Source: UBA7446 sp965657545 (GTDB lineage Bacteria > Bacteroidota > Bacteroidia > Flavobacteriales > Flavobacteriaceae). From it: a stretch of DNA of 64,000 bases. Location: the NCBI GenBank assembly GCA_965657545.1, contig CBFHOG010000001.1, forward strand, positions 124,001 to 188,000, read 5' to 3'. This document shows positions 8,811-17,373 of the stretch, piece by piece; position 1 is the first letter of the stretch; the number at the start of each line of letters is the position of its first letter. The notes under the pieces were generated by a model that saw nothing but the letters and a program-made list of their open reading frames with translations, made no database searches and was not told where the DNA came from. A program made the position numbers and the translations under genes.

Positions 8811-9370
8811 CCTTTTTGCAGCAATTGATAAATCTGAGGCGCAAAGTGTCTGTGCTCCAGCCTATGTGTTTTTTGTGCTACTTCAGCTACAGTATCGGAG
8901 AGTTCCAACGCTGTTTTAGCCTGAAAAATAATAGCTCCCTCGTCGTAGTGTTCGTTTACATAATGAATCGTGATCCCTGTTTCTGGCTCATTATTGTCCA
9001 CAATAGCCTGAAAAACATATGCGCCATACATTCCTTTTCCACCGTATTTTGGTAATAGTGCTGGATGGATATTGATTATTTTATTGGGAAACGCTTCTAT
9101 GTAAGTTTGTGGAATTTTCCACAAAAACCCAGCTAAGACAATCAATGATGGGTTTTGCTCTAGTAACTCTACCAATACTTGCTGTTTGAATGCTTTTCTG
9201 TCAAAAACGCGTGTTGCCACTCCAAAAGTGTCTGCGCGACGTATTACTCCGGCTTTTGGGTTGTTGGTGTATATTTTAATCACCGAGACGTTTTCAACCT
9301 TCTCAAAATAGGAGATGATTTTTTCGGCATTTGTGCCAGAGCCCGAAGCGAAAACTACGATCGTTTTCAA
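8807..9370 (-). CDS. purN: Phosphoribosylglycinamide formyltransferase
   Basis: Transfers the formyl group of 10-formyltetrahydrofolate to GAR, an early step of purine synthesis. 187 residues, the usual size. Visible: N-terminal FASGSGTNAEKII (phosphate binding), VLAGFLWKIP, the catalytic Asn/His strand NIHPALLPKYGGKGMYG, and ETGITIHYVNEHYDEGAII with the conserved Asp. First gene of a tightly overlapping minus-strand operon with rnhA and pfkB and, after a 38-base gap, the purF-like gene, so two purine-pathway proteins sit together. Confidence 0.95.
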   Translation of the reverse strand: MKTIVVFASGSGTNAEKIISYFEKVENVSVIKIYTNNPKAGVIRRADTFGVATRVFDRKAFKQQVLVELLEQNPSLIVLAGFLWKIPQTYIEAFPNKIINIHPALLPKYGGKGMYGAYVFQAIVDNNEPETGITIHYVNEHYDEGAIIFQAKTALELSDTVAEVAQKTHRLEHRHFAPQIYQLLQKG

Positions 9371-9388
9371 AGGTTTTGAGATTTTTTA

Positions 9389-9421
9389 CAAAATTAAGCA
9401 TTTAAACTTGTATTCGTTCAA
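9389..9421 (-). promoter_or_regulatory. Putative promoter of the purN operon
   Basis: On the minus strand TTG (9421-9419) and TAATTTTG (9396-9389) are 22 bases apart, matching the Bacteroidota promoter layout. The -7 box ends 18 bases before the purN ATG. Confidence 0.5.
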
Positions 9422-9476
9422 CTTCTTTAAAATGCAATATTTGTAAATAAAAATGCGTGAAGCGTAAAGTTTTTCT

Positions 9477-9484
9477 ATTTTTGT
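9477..9484 (+). promoter_or_regulatory. Putative -7 promoter box of acpP
   Basis: TATTTTTG matches TAnnTTTG and ends 22 bases before the acpP start at 9507. The 9371-9506 gap therefore appears to hold divergent promoters for purN and acpP. Confidence 0.45.
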
Positions 9485-9506
9485 CCGAAATATTAAAACC
9501 AAAATT

Positions 9507-9740
9507 ATGTCTGATATTGCATCACGTGTAAAAGCCATCATTGTAGATAAACTAGGAGTTGACGAAAATGAAGTAGTTACAGAAGCTAGCTTTACAAATG
9601 ATTTGGGCGCAGACTCATTAGATACTGTAGAACTTATAATGGAGTTCGAAAAGGAGTTTGATATTCAAATTCCTGACGACCAAGCAGAAAACATTGCTAC
9701 TGTTGGTCAAGCTATACAATACATAGAAAAAAGTAAATAA
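9507..9740 (+). CDS. acpP: Acyl carrier protein
   Basis: Acidic 77-residue carrier of growing acyl chains in type II fatty acid synthesis. The phosphopantetheine attachment serine is Ser37 in the signature LGADSLDTVEL. Length and charge match housekeeping ACP. It sits 9 bases upstream of fabF, the classical acpP-fabF pair, followed by rnc, so it is likely the first gene of an operon. Confidence 0.97.
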   Translation: MSDIASRVKAIIVDKLGVDENEVVTEASFTNDLGADSLDTVELIMEFEKEFDIQIPDDQAENIATVGQAIQYIEKSK

Positions 9741-9749
9741 TCATTTTTC

Positions 9750-11000
9750 ATGCTTAGGCGACGCGTTGTCGTAACTGGAATTGGAGCTTTAACCCCAATT
9801 GGGAATACCCGAGATGCATATTGGAATGCGCTTGTGGCAGGAACAAGCGGTGCAGCACCCATTACCTATTTCGACGCATCTAAATTCAAGACTCAATTTG
9901 CGTGCGAGGTCAAAGGCTTCGACCCTCTCGAGCATTTTGATAGGAAGGAAGCGCGTAAAATGGATCGTTTTACGCAGTATGCTATGGTGGCCTCAGATGA
10001 AGCCATTCAAGATGCTGGATTAGACCTTAACACTGTAAACAAGGCTAAAGTTGGTGTGATTTGGGGCTCTGGAATTGGCGGGTTAGAAACTTTCCAAAAC
10101 GAAGTGCTAAATTTTGCTGCAGGGAACGAAATTCCCCGATTTAATCCGTTCTTTATTCCCAAAATGATTGCAGACATTGCACCTGGAATGATTTCTATTA
10201 AGTATGGCTTTAGAGGGCCAAACTTTGCAACCGTTTCGGCTTGCGCTTCTGCTGCCAACGCTATTATTGACGCCTTAAACTATATTCGTTTGGGTTATGC
10301 CGATGTTATGGTTACTGGTGGTTCTGAGGCTGGCGTAGCAAAAGCAAGTATTGCTGGGTTTAACGCCCTTCAAGCACTGTCAACCCGAAATGACGACCCT
10401 AAAACAGCATCAAGACCATTTGACAAAGACCGCGACGGATTTGTAATGGGCGAAGGTTCGGGAGCGCTTATCTTAGAAAGCCTAGAGCACGCTCAGGCGC
10501 GCGGCGCAACCATTTATGCCGAAGTAGCCGGCGGGGGTCTTTCTGCAGACGCCTACCACATAACAGCGCCACACCCCGAAGGGCTTGGTGCTATTAGTGT
10601 TATGGAAAACTGTATTACTGACGCAGGTGTTGAAATCGCTGATGTGGACGCTATTAATATGCACGGAACATCCACGCCGCTGGGAGATATTGCTGAAACC
10701 AAGGCATTAAAAGAAGTTTTTGGTGATCACCTATATTCCATGAATATCAATTCTACCAAATCCATGACGGGGCATTTACTTGGAGCGGCTGGCGCTGTTG
10801 AAGCCATCTCTTCCATTTTAAGTATCAAACACGGTGTTGTTCCCCCAACAATCAACCACCATACGGCTGATGAAAACATTGACCCAAACATTAATTTTAC
10901 TTTCAATACTGCACAAAAAAGAGAAGTGTCTGTTGCCATGAGCAATACGTTTGGCTTTGGTGGACACAACGCTTGTATTATGTTCAAGAAAATGGACTAG
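9750..11000 (+). CDS. fabF: Beta-ketoacyl-ACP synthase II
   Basis: Condenses malonyl-ACP with acyl-ACP in fatty acid elongation. 416 residues, full length. Catalytic triad motifs: Cys in TVSACASAANAI, His in NMHGTSTPLGD and His in KSMTGHLLGAAGA; the C-terminal NTFGFGGHNA is also conserved. The short start MLRRRVVVTGIGALTPIG fits the family and follows acpP by 9 bases. Its stop is one base before the rnc start. Confidence 0.97.
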   Translation: MLRRRVVVTGIGALTPIGNTRDAYWNALVAGTSGAAPITYFDASKFKTQFACEVKGFDPLEHFDRKEARKMDRFTQYAMVASDEAIQDAGLDLNTVNKAKVGVIWGSGIGGLETFQNEVLNFAAGNEIPRFNPFFIPKMIADIAPGMISIKYGFRGPNFATVSACASAANAIIDALNYIRLGYADVMVTGGSEAGVAKASIAGFNALQALSTRNDDPKTASRPFDKDRDGFVMGEGSGALILESLEHAQARGATIYAEVAGGGLSADAYHITAPHPEGLGAISVMENCITDAGVEIADVDAINMHGTSTPLGDIAETKALKEVFGDHLYSMNINSTKSMTGHLLGAAGAVEAISSILSIKHGVVPPTINHHTADENIDPNINFTFNTAQKREVSVAMSNTFGFGGHNACIMFKKMD

Positions 11001-11001
11001 T

Positions 11002-11751
11002 ATGGGTTTTAAGCGGTTTTTGCGAACGAGTTCCTCGAAAAAGCATGACCCTTTATTCTCCATTGTTAAAAGTATTACAGGAATTTATCCAAAAGATTTG
11101 TCGCTTTATACCCGTGTGTTTACACATACTTCTATGGAAGAAACAGACGCAGAGGGGAAAAAAATAAATTATGAGCGCTTGGAGTTTTTAGGCGACGCTG
11201 TTTTAAACACAATTGTTGCAGCACATCTATTTAAAGAGCTTCCACAAAATAACGAAGGGTCCCTAACGCTAATGCGATCTAAAATTGTCCGCCGTGACTT
11301 TTTAAACCAAATTGGTGAACGCTTGGGCTTGATTGACCACCTTTCATCAAACGTGCCACAAAAAAACTACGGCCCTGACATACACGGAAATTTATTTGAG
11401 GCTCTTGTTGGCGCAGTCTATTTGGATTGCGGTTTTGATGCTTGCGCTACGTTTGTACATACTTGCATGATTTCACCACATGTAGATTTAATCAAATTGC
11501 ACAATAAGGTTTTGAGCTACAAAAGCCTCTTGGTAGATTGGTTTCAAAAAAACCGATTGAACTACAAATACGAAGTTGTTGGCGATAACGGCGCCGAAAA
11601 AATAACCCATTATAAGGCTAAACTCTGGTTGGATAAAAAAGTTGTTGCAACGGCAAGAGCAACAAACAAGAAAAAGGCAATTGAAAAAGTATCAAAGCGG
11701 GCCTATTTTCAATTTCAACATCAAATTAAATTTATTCAAAACAAACATTAA
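11002..11751 (+). CDS. rnc: Ribonuclease III
   Basis: Double-strand-specific endoribonuclease for rRNA and mRNA processing. 249 residues: an N-terminal catalytic domain with the signature NYERLEFLGDAVL (Ala replaces the more usual Ser) and NLFEALVGAVYLD, then a C-terminal dsRNA-binding domain (residues about 175-240, KSLLVDWFQKN and ATNKKKAIEKVSKRA). I start it at the ATG one base after the fabF stop; an in-frame ATG at 10951 would overlap fabF by 50 bases and adds nothing family-like. Followed by an A/T-only hairpin. Confidence 0.93.
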   Translation: MGFKRFLRTSSSKKHDPLFSIVKSITGIYPKDLSLYTRVFTHTSMEETDAEGKKINYERLEFLGDAVLNTIVAAHLFKELPQNNEGSLTLMRSKIVRRDFLNQIGERLGLIDHLSSNVPQKNYGPDIHGNLFEALVGAVYLDCGFDACATFVHTCMISPHVDLIKLHNKVLSYKSLLVDWFQKNRLNYKYEVVGDNGAEKITHYKAKLWLDKKVVATARATNKKKAIEKVSKRAYFQFQHQIKFIQNKH

Positions 11752-11773
11752 AAAAACAACATCATTGTTTTTT
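11751..11773 (+). terminator. Weak terminator after rnc
   Basis: Inverted repeat AAAAAACAA / TTGTTTTTT with a 5-base loop, right at the rnc stop. The stem is almost all A/T, so termination would be partial. Confidence 0.4.
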
Positions 11774-11817
11774 ACTAGATTTATTTCTTTTAGAGTGCCG
11801 TATCTTAGCCAAAATCT

Positions 11818-12264
11818 ATGGTAACACACAAGCTTGACATTGAGACGGAGGAAGACGAACAAGATATAGTTTGCGTGCATACAGCACTACCCACATACTT
11901 GTTTGCTTTTGAACTTAACAGACTGCTGGGGCTATCGCTTTTTAGAACAAAAAAAGATCTTGTGCCTAATAATGCAAATCATACCTTTGCCGTTTACGAA
12001 TACAATTGTGATGTCATGCAACAAACTTGGCGTGTCGTTGAAAATCGTTTTAACACAACTCAAACCGAACCTGAAAACAGTCTTTTTCCACAAAGTGAAC
12101 AACGCTTTTTACTCTTTCCTGAATTGGAACAAACCGACTTATTGGTTTGCGCCAATGACCTGTCAGAGACACAGGTAAAAAAAATAACCACTATTGGCCG
12201 TGTAATTTCGTGTTATCGATTACCAAAAAAACTGAATAAAATTAAAAAACAACTGACCTTTTAA
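11818..12264 (+). CDS. Small acidic protein between rnc and pyk (IPExxxVDY-family candidate)
   Basis: 148-residue soluble protein with no recognised catalytic motif. In flavobacterial genomes the slot between rnc and pyk is usually filled by the small uncharacterised IPExxxVDY family, and size and position agree. The name-giving motif is not obvious here, so the assignment rests mainly on synteny. The N-terminus is very acidic (IETEEDEQDIVC) and the C-terminus lysine-rich (LPKKLNKIKKQLTF). It ends 2 bases before pyk, so the two are probably co-transcribed. No function is known. Confidence 0.65.
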   Translation: MVTHKLDIETEEDEQDIVCVHTALPTYLFAFELNRLLGLSLFRTKKDLVPNNANHTFAVYEYNCDVMQQTWRVVENRFNTTQTEPENSLFPQSEQRFLLFPELEQTDLLVCANDLSETQVKKITTIGRVISCYRLPKKLNKIKKQLTF

Positions 12265-12266
12265 CC

Positions 12267-13694
12267 ATGCGAAAAATAAAAAAAACCAAAATTGTAGCAA
12301 CACTAGGCCCTGCGTCTTCTACTAGAGAGATAATTAAAGATATGATGCTCAACGGTGTAAACATCTTCCGCATCAATTTCTCTCATGCAGACTATGAAGA
12401 TGTCCTAGAGCGTATTCAAATTATAAGAGAGCTAAATATAGAGCTTGGCTTTCATGTGGGCATTCTTGCCGATCTTCAAGGGCCCAAACTCCGTGTTGGC
12501 AATATGGCGCCCAACACGCTTGTGGGAGATGGACAAGAAGTGCGCTTTACAACAGAAAAAGTGGACGTAGGAACCGCGGATGCGATCTACATGAACTACA
12601 GCCAATTCCCAAAAGATGTCAGTGCTGGTGAGCGTATTCTTTTGGATGATGGGAAGCTTATTTTCGAGGTCATTGAAACAGATAAAAAAACAAGTGTTCG
12701 GGCGCGTGTAATTCAAGGCGGGGTATTAAAATCTAAGAAGGGCGTAAATCTCCCTAACACCAATATTTCATTACCAGCCTTAACCAAAAAGGATGTTGAA
12801 GATGCTGTTTTTGCCATTGAGCAAAAAGTCGATTGGATTGCTCTATCGTTTGTGCGTCACAAGCAAGATGTCGAAGATTTGCGCCAACTTATAAAAAAGC
12901 ACGGCGAATATGATATTCCTATCATTTCAAAAATTGAAAAACCCGAAGCCCTTGTAAACATTCAAGAAATTGTAAAAGCAAGTAACGGGTTAATGGTCGC
13001 TCGTGGTGACTTAGGCGTAGAGGTTCCCGCAGAAGAGGTGCCGCTGGTACAAAAAGAATTGGTACAACACGCGAAACTTGCACGTATTCCTGTGATTGTG
13101 GCTACGCAAATGATGGAATCTATGATTGACGGACTTACTCCAACACGTGCCGAAGTTAACGATGTTGCTAACTCGGTTATGGACGGTGCAGATGCTGTGA
13201 TGCTTTCAGGTGAAACTTCGGTAGGAAAATATCCCGTAGAAGTGATTCAAACCATGCGTAAAATTGTTGTAGCTGTAGAAAACTCTCCTTTGGTGCAGGT
13301 TCCGCTAAAAGCGCCCAAAACTAAAAACGATCGTTTTGTTACGAAGTCCGTGTGTTACCATGCCGCAACCATGGCAAACGAAATTGAAGCAAAAGCCATT
13401 TGTACGCTTACCAATAGTGGATATACCGCCTATCAAATTTCGGCTTGGCGCCCTAGCGCATCTATTTTGGTGTTTACATCAAACAAGCGAATCCTAGCGC
13501 AACTCAATCTTATTTGGGGTGTAAAAGGGTTTTTATATGAAGGGGCTGGCTCAACAGACGATACCGTAAAAGAGGTCAATCAAATTGCGAAGAAAAAAGG
13601 ATATGTAGTAGATGGCGATTCGCTTATTAATTTGGTGGCAATGCCTGTGGCAGATCACGGAAAAGTAAATACGCTTCGCGTTTCTGTAGCTTAA
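12267..13694 (+). CDS. pyk: Pyruvate kinase
   Basis: Final ATP-making step of glycolysis, PEP plus ADP to pyruvate. 475 residues, full length. Visible: N-terminal TKIVATLGPASS, substrate motif INFSHADYED, the catalytic Lys signature IISKIEKPEAL, metal-binding MVARGDLGVEV, VIVATQMMESM and AVMLSGETSVGKYPVE. The C-terminal domain is complete. It follows the small DUF gene by 2 bases and its stop overlaps the stop of convergent dinB by 4 bases, so no terminator fits between them. Confidence 0.97.
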   Translation: MRKIKKTKIVATLGPASSTREIIKDMMLNGVNIFRINFSHADYEDVLERIQIIRELNIELGFHVGILADLQGPKLRVGNMAPNTLVGDGQEVRFTTEKVDVGTADAIYMNYSQFPKDVSAGERILLDDGKLIFEVIETDKKTSVRARVIQGGVLKSKKGVNLPNTNISLPALTKKDVEDAVFAIEQKVDWIALSFVRHKQDVEDLRQLIKKHGEYDIPIISKIEKPEALVNIQEIVKASNGLMVARGDLGVEVPAEEVPLVQKELVQHAKLARIPVIVATQMMESMIDGLTPTRAEVNDVANSVMDGADAVMLSGETSVGKYPVEVIQTMRKIVVAVENSPLVQVPLKAPKTKNDRFVTKSVCYHAATMANEIEAKAICTLTNSGYTAYQISAWRPSASILVFTSNKRILAQLNLIWGVKGFLYEGAGSTDDTVKEVNQIAKKKGYVVDGDSLINLVAMPVADHGKVNTLRVSVA

Positions 13695-14770
13695 AACCGA
13701 AAGCGTAACTGTTCCTCAAGCGGCGATTGTTGTTTTTCGTTTTTAAAATTAGAAAGGGAAACACCCAATAGGCGAACTGAATCTTGTAGCTCCTCTTGAT
13801 ACAGTAATTTTTTGGCTTCCTCTAAAATAAGACTCCCGTCTGAAATATATAATGGCAGTGTCTTGCTTCGCGTTTGTATGACAAAATCAGAGTATTTGAT
13901 TTTGAGCGTTATCGTTTTTCCTGCTACTTTCTTTTTTCCCATGCGTTTTTGTAGTGCAGCTACAATCTCTGCCAAACGTGCTTCCATAAAAATTTCACTT
14001 GACAAATTTTTGGAGAATGTACGCTCTGCACCTACCGATTTTGCAATGCGTGTGGGTTTTACTTCGCTGGTGTGAATCCCGCGTACTACGTTGAAATAGT
14101 AATTCCCCGACTTGCCAAATGTTTCCGTCAGTTCCTCTTGTGATCGTTTTTTTAGATCTGCGCCGGTGTAAATTCCTAATTGGTACATTTTGTCAGCCGT
14201 TACTTTTCCAATCCCATGGAATTTTCGAACATCCAACACTTCCATAAACGAAAGTACTTCTTCGGGAGGTATGGTTTTTTGTCCGTTTGGTTTGTTGTAA
14301 TCACTCGCCACTTTTGCCAAAAATTTATTGATGGATATACCCGCCGATGCGGTAAGCTTGGTTTTGGCGAAAATTTTTTCCCGAATATCAGCGGCTATTT
14401 GCGTTGCTGATACCATCCCCTTTTTGTTCTGGGTCACGTCCAAATAGGCTTCGTCTAATGATAAGGGCTCTACCAAATCGGTGTATTCATAAAAAATCTC
14501 CCTAATTTGATTGGAAACCTCTTTGTAACGAGCGCCATTGGACGATACAAAAATCAGCTCTGGACACAATTTTTTGGCTTGCCTACCCGACATGGCGCTG
14601 CGCACCCCAAATGGTCGTGCTTCATAGCTGGCTGCTGCAACAACACCGCGTTCAGAACCTCCGCCAACAGCAATCGGTTTACCCCGAAGTTCAGGGTTGT
14701 CCAACTGCTCTACAGATGCAAAAAAAGCATCCATATCAATGTGTACTATTTTACGAATTGGAAAATCCAC
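13691..14770 (-). CDS. dinB: DNA polymerase IV (Y family)
   Basis: Translesion, error-prone DNA polymerase. Catalytic palm motifs: HIDMDAFFASVEQ (first Asp) and SLDEAYLDV (Asp-Glu pair); steric and finger motifs VVAAASYEARPFGV and PNGQ; thumb HhH region FHGIGKVTADKMYQLGI; C-terminal little-finger domain. I prefer the GTG at 14770 (359 residues, starting VDFPIRKIVHIDMD) because the in-frame ATG at 14824 adds 18 unrelated residues and overlaps the start of divergent rbfA. The ATG cannot be excluded. Its 3' end overlaps pyk by 4 bases. Confidence 0.9.
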   Translation of the reverse strand: MDFPIRKIVHIDMDAFFASVEQLDNPELRGKPIAVGGGSERGVVAAASYEARPFGVRSAMSGRQAKKLCPELIFVSSNGARYKEVSNQIREIFYEYTDLVEPLSLDEAYLDVTQNKKGMVSATQIAADIREKIFAKTKLTASAGISINKFLAKVASDYNKPNGQKTIPPEEVLSFMEVLDVRKFHGIGKVTADKMYQLGIYTGADLKKRSQEELTETFGKSGNYYFNVVRGIHTSEVKPTRIAKSVGAERTFSKNLSSEIFMEARLAEIVAALQKRMGKKKVAGKTITLKIKYSDFVIQTRSKTLPLYISDGSLILEEAKKLLYQEELQDSVRLLGVSLSNFKNEKQQSPLEEQLRFRF

Positions 14771-14802
14771 ATGTAAAAATACAGGTTTGGCTGCGTTATT
14801 AG

Positions 14803-14810
14803 TACTTTTG
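14803..14810 (+). promoter_or_regulatory. Putative -7 box of rbfA
   Basis: TACTTTTG matches TAnnTTTG and ends 4 bases before the rbfA ATG at 14815, implying a very short or absent leader. It lies within the longer dinB reading, which argues for the shorter dinB start. Confidence 0.35.
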
Positions 14811-14814
14811 ATGC

Positions 14815-15177
14815 ATGGAAACACAACGACAAAAAAAAATCAACGCGCTGCTACAACAAGAAATCACAGCATTGTTGCAAGGAGCCATTCGCGCACAAGG
14901 CGTAAAAAATTTGGTGCTTTCGGTTTCCAAAGTCAGTATTACCGCTGACCTCAGCGTAGCAAAAGTGTATCTATCTATTTTTCCACACGAGAAAGCCAAA
15001 GAAATTTTGGAAGGAATAAAAGGAAATAAAAATGTGCTTAAGCACGATTTGGCACAACACCTCCGCAACGATTTACGAAAAGTTCCAAACTTGTTGTTTT
15101 TCTTAGACGATTCGCTAGAATACATCGATGCGATTGAACATTCGCTTACGCGAAAAAATGACCCTTTGAAAGAATAA
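14815..15177 (+). CDS. rbfA: 30S ribosome-binding factor A
   Basis: Late-stage 30S maturation factor that binds 16S rRNA. 120 residues with the KH-like fold pattern: METQRQKKINALLQQEIT at the start, then VSITADLSVAKVYLSIF and LRNDLRKVPNLLFFLDDSLEY, which correspond to the conserved RbfA strands and helix. Followed after one base by an ABC permease gene; rbfA next to a LolC-like permease is, from memory, common in Flavobacteriia. Confidence 0.93.
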   Translation: METQRQKKINALLQQEITALLQGAIRAQGVKNLVLSVSKVSITADLSVAKVYLSIFPHEKAKEILEGIKGNKNVLKHDLAQHLRNDLRKVPNLLFFLDDSLEYIDAIEHSLTRKNDPLKE

Positions 15178-15178
15178 G

Positions 15179-16372
15179 ATGCGCTTTACTCGCTTGCTGG
15201 CATGGCGCTACACCTTTGAACTACGAAAAAAAGTAGCGGTTACCCTTATTAGTCGCTTTGCTGCTTTTGTGGTGGGAGTAGCTGTATTTGCCTTTTTTAT
15301 TGTACTTGCTGTTTTTGGTGGCTTGCGGCAGTTTGGACTGGAGTTTACACACGCTTTTGACCCGGATATCTATATTGAATCTGCAACCTCTGAGCTATTT
15401 GATATTAACGACAATGCACTTCAAATCGTGCGCAAGCACGGCGATGTTGAGGTAGTTTCGGCTACGCTTTCACAAGAAATGATGCTGCGGTTTAAAGACC
15501 GCACTGCCTTTGCAAATGTTATTGGCGTTGATTCTTTGTTTAATACGGTAGTTTCTGGCGAAACCATGGTGGGCAAATGGGTAACGCCCAATGCGTATGA
15601 CCTTGTTTTAGGCATAGGTGTGTTGTCGCAACTTGATGGCGCTGCCTATGACCACCCCGAAGGCGTGACGCTTTTGGTGCCAAACCAAAAAAGCAAAAGC
15701 GTCCTGAATCAACAGCCTTTTAGAGCGCAAACAGCCTTAGTGCGTGGGGTATTTCAGCTTGGTGAATCCGTGGACGAAACGACAGCCTTTGCTCCGCTTC
15801 CTATGGTGCGTAAACTGTTGCGCATTGCGCCTGAAAAAGCCTCCGCTCTATACGTAAAACTTGCCCCACAAGCCGACGACCAAAAGGTGCAAGAAAGCCT
15901 TCAACGGGCCTTAGGCGATAACTACCGCGTACTGACCAAAACTGGGCGAAACCCAGCCTTGTATAAAATGCTTCAAACCGAACGCGTTGCCGTTATTGGA
16001 ATTCTCTCGTTAGTGGTGTTAATTGCGTTGTTTAATGTGGTAGGCGCTATTATTATGACCGTACTGGAAAAGAAAGAAAATATCAAAACGCTTTACCAAC
16101 TAGGTGCGCCTGTGGCGCAGTTACAACGTGTGTTTTTCACCCAAGGGGTCTTGCTAAGCGGCGTAGGTGGCGGTATTGGGTTTTTGGTGGCACTTGTATT
16201 GGTTGTGCTTCAAAAAACCATGCCTTTTATTCAAATCCCAGGGTCGTATTTGGCGTATCCTGTAGCCTTGGAGTGGTCTGCCTTTTGGACAGTGCTCATC
16301 ATTGTTGGAGGATTAAGTACGTTGGTTTCTTGGCTAACCGCTAAGGTGGTGAAAGGCGTGGTTCGGGGGTGA
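15179..16372 (+). CDS. FtsX/LolC-like ABC transporter permease
   Basis: 397-residue inner-membrane subunit of a MacB/LolCDE-type ABC system that acts mechanically on periplasmic substrates such as lipoproteins. Topology: one membrane segment near residues 20-50, a periplasmic domain of about 210 residues, then three C-terminal membrane segments (about 270-300, 320-348, 362-385) in an FtsX domain (IIMTVLEKKENIKTLYQLGAP). No ATPase gene is adjacent, as is usual when the ATPase is encoded elsewhere. It lies one base downstream of rbfA and converges on dusB. Confidence 0.88.
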   Translation: MRFTRLLAWRYTFELRKKVAVTLISRFAAFVVGVAVFAFFIVLAVFGGLRQFGLEFTHAFDPDIYIESATSELFDINDNALQIVRKHGDVEVVSATLSQEMMLRFKDRTAFANVIGVDSLFNTVVSGETMVGKWVTPNAYDLVLGIGVLSQLDGAAYDHPEGVTLLVPNQKSKSVLNQQPFRAQTALVRGVFQLGESVDETTAFAPLPMVRKLLRIAPEKASALYVKLAPQADDQKVQESLQRALGDNYRVLTKTGRNPALYKMLQTERVAVIGILSLVVLIALFNVVGAIIMTVLEKKENIKTLYQLGAPVAQLQRVFFTQGVLLSGVGGGIGFLVALVLVVLQKTMPFIQIPGSYLAYPVALEWSAFWTVLIIVGGLSTLVSWLTAKVVKGVVRG

Positions 16373-16386
16373 TGGTTTAACCCTAA

Positions 16387-17373
16387 CTACACCCCAACCC
16401 CAAAGAGTTCTTCTATTTCATCGAGAACGGCAAACACATCTGCAGGATCATCTTCGGTAACAAGGCGTTGACGGTAGGGTTTGAAATCGGGAATGCCTTT
16501 AAAGTAGTTGGTATAGTGGCGGCGGGTTTCAAACACACCCAGTTTTTCGCCTTTCCAGTCAATGGACATTTGTAAGTGGCGGCGTGCCATGGTAGCGCGC
16601 TCCGCTAGGCTCGGTGGTTCGGCATGCGTGCCGTGTTTAAAAAAGTGTTTTACTTCGTTAAAAAACCAGGGGTTTCCAATACTGGCTCTACCAATCATCG
16701 CACCATCAAGGCCAAAATCATCGCGCATTTCTACTGCACGTTCGGGTGAGTTTACGTCGCCATTTCCAAAAACAGGAATGTGCATTCTGGAATTGTTTTT
16801 TACGGCTGCTATTTGCGTCCAGTCGGCAGCCCCTTTATACATCTGCGCACGTGTTCTGCCATGAATAGAAATCGCTTTTGCGCCTACGTCTTGCAGTCGC
16901 TCGGCAACCTCCACAATTTGAATACTGTCGTGATCCCAACCCAAACGTGTTTTTACCGTTATGGGTAAGTTCGTGCGCTTAACCATTTCTGCGGTCAAGG
17001 AAACCATCAGCGGAATATCTTTTAAAATCCCTGCGCCTGCGCCTTTGGACACCACTTTTTTTACAGGGCAGCCAAAATTGATGTCAATAATATCTGGATT
17101 TGTTTTTTCAACAATATCTATGGACTGCAACATGGAGTCGAGGTTTGCACCAAAAATTTGAATCCCCACAGGGCGTTCTGCCTCATAAATGTCCAATTTC
17201 ATAACGCTTTTGGCGGCATCACGAATTAGTCCTTCGCTCGATATAAATTCGGTATAAACCACATCCGCGCCTTGTTCTTTGCAAAGCGCTCTAAACGGCG
17301 GGTCGCTGACATCCTCCATAGGTGCCAACAATAGTGGAAATTCGCCTAGTGCTATGTCGCCAATCTTTACCAT
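16387..17373 (-). CDS. dusB: tRNA-dihydrouridine synthase
   Basis: FMN-dependent reduction of uridine to dihydrouridine in tRNA D-loops. 328-residue TIM barrel: APMEDVSDPPFR at the N-terminus, catalytic Cys in DINFGCPVKKVV, KTRLGWDH, SIHGRTRAQMYKG and GNGDVNSPE, with FMN-binding IGRASIGNPWFF, then the C-terminal helical tRNA-binding domain. It fits DusB-type enzymes best. Shares one base with the upstream DoxX-like gene and is probably co-transcribed with it. Confidence 0.9.
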   Translation of the reverse strand: MVKIGDIALGEFPLLLAPMEDVSDPPFRALCKEQGADVVYTEFISSEGLIRDAAKSVMKLDIYEAERPVGIQIFGANLDSMLQSIDIVEKTNPDIIDINFGCPVKKVVSKGAGAGILKDIPLMVSLTAEMVKRTNLPITVKTRLGWDHDSIQIVEVAERLQDVGAKAISIHGRTRAQMYKGAADWTQIAAVKNNSRMHIPVFGNGDVNSPERAVEMRDDFGLDGAMIGRASIGNPWFFNEVKHFFKHGTHAEPPSLAERATMARRHLQMSIDWKGEKLGVFETRRHYTNYFKGIPDFKPYRQRLVTEDDPADVFAVLDEIEELFGVGV

